Of a DNA stretch of 7,010 bases, positions 1-3,913 are shown piece by piece. The stretch's first letter is position 1, and each line of letters begins with the position of its first letter. The position numbers and the translations under genes were made by a program. Where the stretch lies: contig CAMCTL010000168.1 of the NCBI GenBank assembly GCA_945878515.1, positions 1 through 7,010 of the forward strand. Reading direction: 5' to 3'. The stretch comes from Flavobacterium psychrophilum (lineage in GTDB: Bacteria; Bacteroidota; Bacteroidia; Flavobacteriales; Flavobacteriaceae). A model generated the notes under the pieces. The model ran no database searches. It was not told the origin of the DNA and saw nothing but the letters and a program-made list of their open reading frames with translations.

Positions 1-129
1 ATATTCTTTTCCCATAAACTTTTTGGGTCCCCATACGCCAAAGGCTTCAATAACTGATTTAGCCTCGTCTGCCAATAATGGAAACTGAAAATCATATTTT
101 TCTTTGAACTTGGCTTGGGCTTTTGCAGC
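1..129 (-). pseudogene. internal fragment of bcp, perfect duplicate
   Basis: All 129 bases are identical to positions 1462-1590 inside the intact bcp gene (constant offset of 1461, no mismatch). The stretch encodes residues 74 to 116 of that peroxiredoxin on the minus strand and lacks the active-site cysteines, so by itself it makes no enzyme. The match stops abruptly at 129, exactly at the Ala74 codon boundary; beyond it the reading frame meets a stop after two codons. The copy runs off the left edge, so its full extent is unknown. Perfect identity implies a recent duplication, gene conversion, or an assembly artefact; the sequence alone cannot separate these. Confidence 0.9.
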
Positions 130-137
130 TAAAATCT

Positions 138-175
138 AACCTCGTTTAAGCTTATTTAAGCGAGGTTGTTTTTTA
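138..175 (+). terminator. Rho-independent terminator, orphan
   Basis: A 12-bp stem (arms 138-149 and 156-167, one G-T wobble, 6-nt loop) is followed by GTTTTTT. The orientation fits a plus-strand transcript, but the only recognisable sequence upstream is the minus-strand bcp fragment. The gene it once served has apparently been replaced by that fragment. Confidence 0.75.
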
Positions 176-386
176 TTACAAAATCACAAAAAATCAATCT
201 TTTCAAGCATAGCATGCCATTTAAAAAAAAAAAAACATTTTTCTAAGCTAAATAGTTAAATTCTGTAATTTATCTTAACTTAGATGCTTAAAAAAAAGTA
301 TATTTGATTACTATAATGTTTGTTTGTAAAGCAATTTTGTTTTTTGGATGAACTGATGTTGTGTGAATTTTAATAATAGAGTCTAC
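176..386. other. AT-rich non-coding stretch
   Basis: No supported gene. It contains a 13-base A run near 224-236 and one possible Bacteroidota -7 box, TATATTTG at 299-306 (TAnnTTTG pattern). No convincing -33 element lies 17-23 bases upstream of that box, so it is only a weak candidate promoter for the PAS-gene remnant that follows. Confidence 0.5.
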
Positions 387-548
387 ATGAAAAACACGAA
401 TTATCTAAAAGAAGAACGCTACGAGCTTATCAAAACCGATAGTTCAATTTTTGATTTTGTTCAACAGTCATCTCTAGATGGTTTGTGGTATGGGGATTTG
501 GAGCATCCCGAAGAAGAATGGATGGATGGCAAAACTTTATATTATTAG
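387..548 (+). pseudogene. 5' fragment of a PAS-domain (sensor/signalling) gene
   Basis: The 53-residue reading frame from ATG 387 contains a segment (SLDGLWYGDLEHPEEEWM) that matches the start of PAS domains of the type found in bacterial sensor histidine kinases and diguanylate cyclases, where a D-G-x-W-x-W-D core is followed by a 'WMSPRFW'-like continuation. Here the similarity ends at about base 523 (EEWM), and seven unrelated codons lead to TAG at 546-548. The rest of the PAS core and any output domain are absent, so this is a truncated head. A GTG at 363 would add eight residues, but the ATG at 387 is more natural. Which signalling protein it came from cannot be told. A stand-alone peptide role is possible but unlikely. 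Confidence 0.6.
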
Positions 549-595
549 GCATAGATATAATTGGCCAGCCGAAGAACGGGAAAATATCGGACACC

Positions 596-732
596 TGCTG
601 TGCGAAGTCTCCCGACTTCGTACCCACTACTATATGCCGTTCCAACTTTTATCCAAATATTTAAGGACTTGTGTTGGTTGCCCTCGTTTCTTGCCTATTG
701 GAATGGGTACGAAGTCGGACTTCGCACAGCAA
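596..732. repeat. inverted pair of REP-like palindromes (REPIN-like)
   Basis: The left copy (596-626) and the right copy (704-732) are near-perfect reverse complements, differing by a 3-base insertion in the left copy. Each copy is itself a small hairpin: in the left copy CGAAGTC pairs with GACTTCG around a short loop. The two also can pair with each other over nearly 30 bases, leaving the 77 bases between them as a loop. Two more plus-orientation copies occur at 1001 and 1247. Paired inverted REPs are typical of REPINs, which are moved in trans by RAYT (IS200-like tyrosine) transposases; no such transposase is in this window. The repeat structure is seen directly; the REPIN assignment is inference. 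Confidence 0.75.
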
Positions 733-811
733 CCCGCTAGTTTTAAGAACGTTTTCTTTATATTGAACACTTCGAACACCTGGGTTTTGGGTATAAATTT
801 CAGTTTTAATA

Positions 812-840
812 GAAAATACCACTATTTCGCTTTTTTTTTT
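812..840 (+). terminator. weak candidate terminator
   Basis: A short AT-rich hairpin (GAAAATA at 812-818 against TATTTC at 823-828, one bulged base) is followed by GC and ten T residues at 831-840. The stem is weak; the T run is the main support. Confidence 0.25.
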
Positions 841-842
841 AG

Positions 843-986
843 CTGTTTAACACCTATAATTTGAAACCGGTCTGCCGACAGGCGATTAGCTACATAAGAC
901 TTAACCAAGAAAATAGGGCACATAATGAAGGTCGTGTTGATGATCAAACTCCGCTACCCGAAGTGTTCGTTAAAAATAAAATGTAA
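843..986 (+). pseudogene. 3' remnant of an unrecognised gene
   Basis: An open frame without a start codon runs from just after a TAG at 840-842 to TAA at 984-986. Its last part reads ...NQENRAHNEGRVDDQ then TPLPEVFVKNKM-stop. The final 11 codons recur at 1198-1233 as PLPEVFLKNIM-stop, with two silent and two replacement differences, which supports a true coding origin for the tail. The first 15 or so residues may be unrelated, because bases 872-884 form part of a TGCCGACAGGC-type palindrome. I do not recognise the protein family. It reads towards the bcp 3' fragment, so the ancestral arrangement was probably this gene converging on bcp. Confidence 0.45.
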
Positions 987-1000
987 TTAAAAGTAGGATT

Positions 1001-1035
1001 TGCTGTGCGAATGTCTCCGACTTCGCACCCTTTAT
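1001..1035 (+). repeat. REP-like palindrome, copy 3
   Basis: GTGCGAA at 1005-1011 pairs with TTCGCAC at 1022-1028, and GTC with GAC inside, with one bulged T and a TCC loop. It begins TGCTGTGCGA like the copy at 596. It is identical over 35 bases to the copy at 1247. Confidence 0.8.
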
Positions 1036-1059
1036 AATAGTCCACACGGATAATCAAGC

Positions 1060-1109
1060 AAAACGCCAAGAAAAAATAGCTTTAAAAAATAGCTTTTCTT
1101 GGCGTTTTT
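1060..1109 (-). terminator. terminator of the bcp 3' remnant (bidirectional)
   Basis: The 15-bp arms AAAACGCCAAGAAAA (1060-1074) and its complement (1094-1108) enclose a 19-nt loop. The loop contains a partial duplication of AAAAAATAGCTTT that is not in the equivalent terminator at 1303. A and T tracts at the ends make it usable from either strand. Confidence 0.7.
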
Positions 1110-1132
1110 AGTAATATTATTTGAACTAACAT

Positions 1133-1195
1133 TTACTTCAAAATCTGTGCGGCGTGGGCTTTTGTTTTTACATCAGAGATTACCTCTTCTATAAT
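1133..1195 (-). pseudogene. 3' fragment of bcp, divergent allele
   Basis: On the minus strand this encodes the last 20 residues of the bcp peroxiredoxin (Ile131 to Lys150) plus TAA. Nineteen of 20 residues match the intact protein; the one change is Asp134 to Glu. At the DNA level 7 of 60 bases differ, six of them silent. Similarity stops at 1195, where unit 2 of the tandem duplication begins. A fragment decaying after duplication should show replacement changes and frameshifts, so this pattern suggests a tail from a diverged but functional bcp allele. Confidence 0.9.
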
Positions 1196-1197
1196 CC

Positions 1198-1233
1198 CCG
1201 CTGCCCGAAGTCTTCCTTAAAAATATAATGTAA
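1198..1233 (+). pseudogene. last 11 codons of the unrecognised gene, second copy
   Basis: Reads PLPEVFLKNIM then TAA, matching the tail at 951-986 with changes CTA/CTG and GTG/GTC (silent) and Val/Leu and Lys/Ile. No more of the gene is present upstream, because the sequence switches to the bcp fragment at 1195. Confidence 0.6.
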
Positions 1234-1246
1234 TTAAAATGGGGTG

Positions 1247-1281
1247 TGCTGTGCGAATGTCTCCGACTTCGCACCCTTTAT
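1247..1281 (+). repeat. REP-like palindrome, copy 4
   Basis: Identical to the copy at 1001-1035 over 35 bases, although the flanking parts of the two duplicated units differ at many positions. Same GTGCGAA/TTCGCAC hairpin with TCC loop. Confidence 0.8.
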
Positions 1282-1302
1282 TAATAAAAAACTTAACCAA
1301 AC

Positions 1303-1337
1303 AAAACGCCAAGAAAAATAGCTTTTCTTGGCGTTTT
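1303..1337 (-). terminator. terminator of bcp
   Basis: Perfect 15-bp stem, AAAACGCCAAGAAAA (1303-1317) against 1323-1337, with a 5-nt loop. It lies 20 bases beyond the bcp stop codon. The AAAA/TTTT ends make it symmetrical, so it could also stop transcripts coming from the plus strand. Confidence 0.85.
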
Positions 1338-1356
1338 AAAATATAAGAACTAATAA

Positions 1357-1809
1357 TTACTTCAAAATCTGAGCAGCGTGGGCTTTGGTTTTTACATCGG
1401 AAATCACATCTTCTATAATTCCATTTTCGTCTATCACAAAAGTGGTTCTGTGGATACCGTCATATTCTTTTCCCATAAACTTTTTGGGTCCCCATACGCC
1501 AAAGGCTTCAATAACTGATTTAGCCTCGTCTGCCAATAATGGAAACTGAAAATCATATTTTTCTTTGAACTTGGCTTGGGCTTTTGCAGCATCAGCACTA
1601 ACGCCCAGAAGCGCATAATTGTTGGCTTGAAAACGTTCGAAGTTGTCTCTTAAATCGCAAGCCTCGGCAGTGCAACCTGGCGTGTTGGCTTTTGGATAAA
1701 AGAAAACGACTAATTTTTTCCCTTTATAATCGGCTAAGGTATGTGTGTTTCCGTCTTGGTCGGTTCCTGAAAAGTGAGGTGCGCTGTCGCCTTTTTTTAA
1801 TGTTGTCAT
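1357..1809 (-). CDS. bcp: thioredoxin-dependent thiol peroxidase, peroxiredoxin BCP/PrxQ type
   Basis: A 150-residue cytoplasmic peroxiredoxin that reduces hydrogen peroxide and organic hydroperoxides with electrons usually supplied by thioredoxin. The thioredoxin-fold core covers about residues 5-140. The active-site motif P39-xxx-T43-xx-C46 holds the peroxidatic Cys46; Cys51 five residues later is the resolving cysteine expected in the atypical two-cysteine BCP class. Arg121 (GIHRTTFVID) is the conserved helper arginine. Length and start are normal for the family; ATG 1807-1809 gives the usual short lead MTTLKKGD. It is transcribed away from nth, and its 3' end converges on the remnants of an unknown gene. 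Parts of this gene are duplicated at 1-129 and 1133-1195, but this copy is intact. Confidence 0.96.
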   Translation of the reverse strand: MTTLKKGDSAPHFSGTDQDGNTHTLADYKGKKLVVFFYPKANTPGCTAEACDLRDNFERFQANNYALLGVSADAAKAQAKFKEKYDFQFPLLADEAKSVIEAFGVWGPKKFMGKEYDGIHRTTFVIDENGIIEDVISDVKTKAHAAQILK

Positions 1810-1811
1810 TT

Positions 1812-1846
1812 GAAGTTAGAGGTTAGAAGTTAAAGGTTAGAAGTTT
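1812..1846. repeat. 14-bp tandem direct repeat
   Basis: GAAGTTAGAGGTTA (1812-1825) is followed by GAAGTTAAAGGTTA (1826-1839) and a partial third unit GAAGTTT. It lies directly upstream of the bcp start, inside its likely 5' untranslated region. Confidence 0.8.
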
Positions 1847-1880
1847 GATTGCTGATTTTAGAATTTGTATTTACTATTGT

Positions 1881-1927
1881 TATTGAAATTGATTTTTGAA
1901 ATTGAAATTGCCATTGAAATTGATTTT
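1881..1927. repeat. degenerate ATTGAAATTGA repeats
   Basis: ATTGAAATTGATTTTT appears at about 1882 and again at about 1913, with TTGAAATTGAAATTG between them. These are low-complexity direct repeats in the bcp-nth intergenic region. No function is visible. Confidence 0.6.
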
Positions 1928-1930
1928 TTG

Positions 1931-2063
1931 CCCCAGATTATAGTGGAAACCCCGCAGTTTTTGAAGCTATTTTTTCTTGCAAAAGCAAAGCGACCAGCGG
2001 AAGCTCTTGCTATTGCTTAGAAAAAAAGCTGCAAAAAGGAGGAGTTGAAACGGAAAGCTGGAT
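1931..2063 (+). ncRNA. structured intergenic element, possible ncRNA or dispersed repeat
   Basis: Several nested pairings can be drawn. CCAG (1933-1936) pairs with CTGG (2058-2061), and GCAG (1954-1957) with CTGC (2029-2032). AGCTATTTTTTCT (1965-1977) pairs with AGAAAAAAAGCT (2019-2030, one bulge). GCAAAAGCAAAGC (1979-1991) is nearly complementary to 2003-2016, with the apical loop at about 1992-2002. Flanking purine-rich segments (GTGGAAACCCC at 1943-1953, GGAGGAGTTGAAACGG at 2038-2053) look like conserved motifs and resemble a class of dispersed flavobacterial intergenic elements. It could be a structured RNA (the Flavo-1 family is one to test), an RNA-encoded repeat, or the leader of nth. 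The strand is uncertain; plus is chosen because nth follows. Confidence 0.45.
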
Positions 2064-2094
2064 TAGGCACATCATAAAAATTTCACTAATTTTG
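2063..2094 (+). promoter_or_regulatory. candidate nth promoter
   Basis: TAATTTTG at 2087-2094 is a perfect match to the Bacteroidota -7 consensus TAnnTTTG. TTAG at 2063-2066, 20 bases upstream, is an imperfect -33 element. Transcription would begin at about 2100, leaving a short leader before the ATG at 2114. If correct, the structured element upstream would not be part of the main nth mRNA. Confidence 0.4.
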
Positions 2095-2113
2095 AAGTCA
2101 AATTTACTTAAAA

Positions 2114-2773
2114 ATGACCAAAAAAGAACGGGTAACGTTTGTTATAAATACGTTAAAAGAATTGTATCCGAGTATTCCAATTCCTTTAGACCACAAAGAT
2201 CCTTATACATTGCTGATTGCGGTTTTACTTTCGGCGCAATGCACGGATGTTCGGGTGAACCAAATTACGCCTTTGCTTTTTGCCAAAGCCGATAATCCAT
2301 TCGATATGATAAAAATGTCGGTGGAGGAAATCAAGGCAATTATTCGGCCTTGTGGTTTATCGCCTATGAAATCAAAAGGAATTCACGGTTTGTCGCATAT
2401 TCTGATTGACAAACACGGCGGCGAAGTCCCGAAAAGTTTTGAATTCTTAGAAGAATTGCCAGCTGTGGGACATAAAACGGCGAGTGTAGTGATGTCGCAA
2501 GCGTTTGGCGTTCCCGCATTTCCGGTTGATACGCACATTCACAGACTGATGTACCGATGGAATTTAACGAACGGGAAAAATGTAGTTCAAACCGAAAAGG
2601 ACGCCAAACGACTTTTTCCTGAAGAAACCTGGAACGATTTGCACCTGCAAATGATTTGGTACGGACGAGAATATTCGCCAGCTCGAGGTTGGGATTTAGA
2701 GAAAGATGTTATTACAAAAACTGTTGGAAAGAAATCGGTTTTGGAGGAATATTATAAAAAAACGTCCCGTTAA
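2114..2773 (+). CDS. nth: endonuclease III-like DNA glycosylase/AP lyase lacking the FeS cysteines
   Basis: A 219-residue protein of the HhH-GPD superfamily, which removes oxidised pyrimidines from DNA and nicks the abasic site in base excision repair. The helix-hairpin-helix lies around residues 112-124 (LEELPAVGHKTAS), with catalytic Lys121; the GPD segment FPVDTHIHR places catalytic Asp139. LLSAQCTDVRVN (about 38-49) is the typical N-terminal helix motif. The C terminus reads YGREYSPARGWDLEKD (183-198), where most family members have a C-x6-C-x2-C-x5-C [4Fe-4S] site. Here none of those cysteines is present; only Cys43 and Cys80 occur in the whole protein. The fold and catalytic residues are otherwise complete. 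It overlaps its own terminator and converges on the 48-residue gene. Confidence 0.93.
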   Translation: MTKKERVTFVINTLKELYPSIPIPLDHKDPYTLLIAVLLSAQCTDVRVNQITPLLFAKADNPFDMIKMSVEEIKAIIRPCGLSPMKSKGIHGLSHILIDKHGGEVPKSFEFLEELPAVGHKTASVVMSQAFGVPAFPVDTHIHRLMYRWNLTNGKNVVQTEKDAKRLFPEETWNDLHLQMIWYGREYSPARGWDLEKDVITKTVGKKSVLEEYYKKTSR

Positions 2774-2788
2774 ATTAGCGGGACGTTT
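2760..2788. terminator. bidirectional terminator between nth and the small gene
   Basis: AAACGTCCCG (2760-2769) pairs perfectly with CGGGACGTTT (2779-2788) around a 9-nt loop that contains the nth stop codon. Read on the minus strand the stem ends in seven T residues (the A run at 2756-2762), so it is strongest for the small gene. On the plus strand the T tract is short. Confidence 0.8.
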
Positions 2789-2790
2789 GA

Positions 2791-2937
2791 TTAATTAGCA
2801 ATAATCTCGAAACTTGTATTATTCACTTTTACAAAGCTAAGCGCTTTTGAATAATTTAATAAAAAAGAAATGGTTTCTTTTTGTGGTTTCATGGAATGGG
2901 TAACAACTAATTTTTTTTGAGTGTAAATTTTTGCCAT
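2791..2937 (-). CDS. conserved-type small protein, 48 residues, function unknown
   Basis: Open frame from ATG 2935-2937 to TAA 2791-2793, starting MAKIYTQKKLVVTHSMKPQK and followed by ETISFLLNYSKALSFVKV and a short tail. The KPxKETISFLLNYSKAL segment looks like a small hypothetical protein I associate with flavobacterial genomes, but I know no function for it. It is basic at the N terminus and has no membrane segment or cysteine. It follows the sigma factor gene by 53 bases on the same strand and ends at a strong terminator, so it may be the second gene of a sigma-factor transcript. Whether it acts on the sigma factor is unknown; it is much shorter than a typical anti-sigma factor and does not resemble one. 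Confidence 0.7.
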   Translation of the reverse strand: MAKIYTQKKLVVTHSMKPQKETISFLLNYSKALSFVKVNNTSFEIIAN

Positions 2938-2990
2938 AGAATAATAAAATTTAGTTTTTTTATTATAACGCTAAAATTTACAATATAGTA

Positions 2991-3575
2991 TCAATTCGTT
3001 AAAATAATTTGATGTTTGTCTATCACTTTTCTGATATTCATCAAAGCGTATCGCATTCTGCCCAAAGCGGTATTGATGCTAACTCCCGTCAATTCAGAGA
3101 TTTCCTTGAAACTCATATCTTGATACATTCGCATCATCAAAACTTCTTTTTGATCGGCTGGAAGTTCCTCGATTAGCTTTCTTAAGTCAATTTCTACTTG
3201 TTCTTGAATAATTTTGTTTTCGATAGTAAGGGAATCATCGCACATAATCGAAAAAATAGAGAATTCTTCAGTTTCTCTATACATTGGCATTTTCTTGTTT
3301 CTTCGAAAATGATCGATAATCAAATTGTGTGCAATTCGCATGACCCAAGGCAGAAATTTTCCTTCTTCGTTATACGATTTGGATTTTAAGGTTTTGATTA
3401 CTTTTATAAAAGTATCTTGAAAAATATCGTTCGAAATGTCTTTATCCGAAATTTTTGAATAGATAAAACCAAAAATTTTGGATTGGTGTCTTTTGATTAA
3501 TACAGTCAAGGCGTTTTCGTCGCCTTCTATATAATTGTGCACCAATAAAGAGTCTGGAGTTTGTACATTAGCCAT
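2991..3575 (-). CDS. RNA polymerase sigma factor, sigma-70 family, ECF type
   Basis: A 194-residue protein with only sigma regions 2 and 4, the mark of extracytoplasmic-function (ECF) sigma factors, which direct core RNA polymerase to a particular promoter set. Region 2 covers about residues 22-93, with the core-binding segment DIFQDTFIKVIKTL and the -10 recognition part ending in WVMRIAHNLIIDHFRRNK. Region 4 covers about 132-185, with ELPADQKEVLMMR and the helix-turn-helix SFKEISELTGVSINTALGRM, which reads the -35 element. A GTG at 3582-3584 would add three residues; the ATG at 3573-3575 (MANVQTPDSLL) is the better start. No anti-sigma gene lies next to it. The 48-residue gene follows. A palindrome at 3605 lies in its upstream region. 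Confidence 0.93.
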   Translation of the reverse strand: MANVQTPDSLLVHNYIEGDENALTVLIKRHQSKIFGFIYSKISDKDISNDIFQDTFIKVIKTLKSKSYNEEGKFLPWVMRIAHNLIIDHFRRNKKMPMYRETEEFSIFSIMCDDSLTIENKIIQEQVEIDLRKLIEELPADQKEVLMMRMYQDMSFKEISELTGVSINTALGRMRYALMNIRKVIDKHQIILTN

Positions 3576-3604
3576 AACTATCACTTTTAGTTTTTAATAA
3601 AATT

Positions 3605-3617
3605 GGAGAATTTCTCC
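3605..3617. promoter_or_regulatory. palindrome upstream of the sigma gene, candidate operator
   Basis: GGAGAATTTCTCC has perfect 6-bp arms around one central base. It lies 30 bases before the sigma ATG and just downstream of the near-match -7 box at 3618-3625, a position where a bound regulator could block transcription. Alternatively it is a small hairpin in the leader. Confidence 0.35.
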
Positions 3618-3887
3618 TAAAAGTAGTAGTATGAAATAGGCTAATTTATTTTTTGGGTCGTTAATAAAGTCCAAATTTAATAAAATTAAATTCTAAGTTG
3701 CAAGTAATTGTTAAAAAAAAACTTTGCATGGAAATAAATTAACATTAGAAAAGCACTTTATCTCATGGAAAGCCGTTTAGATTAACTAGAAATTTAATAA
3801 TTCCCCCAACTTTAGTACAATAATTAAAGTAGCTTAACACAACAAATTTGTGATTCGTTCATTACCTATTCTCATTTATAAAATGAT

Positions 3888-3895
3888 TACTTTTG
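3888..3895 (+). promoter_or_regulatory. candidate uvrA -7 box
   Basis: TACTTTTG matches TAnnTTTG exactly, 18 bases before the uvrA ATG, implying a very short leader. No good -33 TTTG lies at the usual spacing, so support is moderate. Confidence 0.35.
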
Positions 3896-3913
3896 TGAAA
3901 ATTCAATTTTTGT

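Larger units (their letters stand above)
951..1419. repeat. imperfect tandem duplication of about 247 bp
   Basis: Unit 1 (951-1197) and unit 2 (starting at 1198) share the same order of parts: the tail of an unknown plus-strand gene, a REP-like palindrome, an AAAACGCCAAGAAAA hairpin terminator, and the 3' end of bcp on the minus strand. Unit 2 runs on into the intact bcp gene; the match with unit 1 ends near 1419. The units carry scattered substitutions and indels, for example a longer terminator loop in unit 1, so this is not a recent copy, although the palindromes at 1001 and 1247 match exactly. Confidence 0.85.
3576..3913. other. divergent intergenic region between sigma factor gene and uvrA
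   Basis: An AT-rich 338-bp region with no open frame worth calling. It must hold the promoters of both flanking genes. Besides the palindrome and the uvrA -7 box listed separately, it has a minus-strand near-match TACTTTTA (3618-3625) to the Bacteroidota -7 box, 43 bases before the sigma ATG, and a weak 6-bp inverted repeat ACTTTA/TAAAGT at 3809-3830. Most of 3640-3800 shows nothing. Confidence 0.6.

Noticed and set aside
430..645. 71-residue minus-strand open frame
   Set aside because: Antisense to the PAS remnant and includes the palindrome translated as protein; no supporting features.
478..864. 128-residue plus-strand open frame
   Set aside because: It runs through the PAS remnant in another frame and across both REP-like palindromes; no family resemblance and repetitive composition.
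545..1000. Insertion sequence or integrase
   Set aside because: No transposase or recombinase reading frame, no clear target-site duplication; only non-autonomous palindromic repeats are seen.
596..1281. CRISPR array formed by the four related repeats
   Set aside because: Copies are in both orientations, unevenly spaced (77 to about 270 bases) and self-palindromic; there are no regular spacers and no cas genes.
2037..2044. AGGAGGAG resembling a Shine-Dalgarno site
   Set aside because: It lies about 70 bases before the nth ATG, only a ten-codon frame follows it, and it belongs to the structured element; Bacteroidota seldom rely on such sites.
2092..2295. 67-residue plus-strand open frame overlapping nth
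   Set aside because: It is a shifted frame inside the clearly recognised nth gene.
3576..3584. GTG start at 3584 for the sigma factor
   Set aside because: It adds only three residues (GTG ATA GTT) before a good ATG at 3573-3575.
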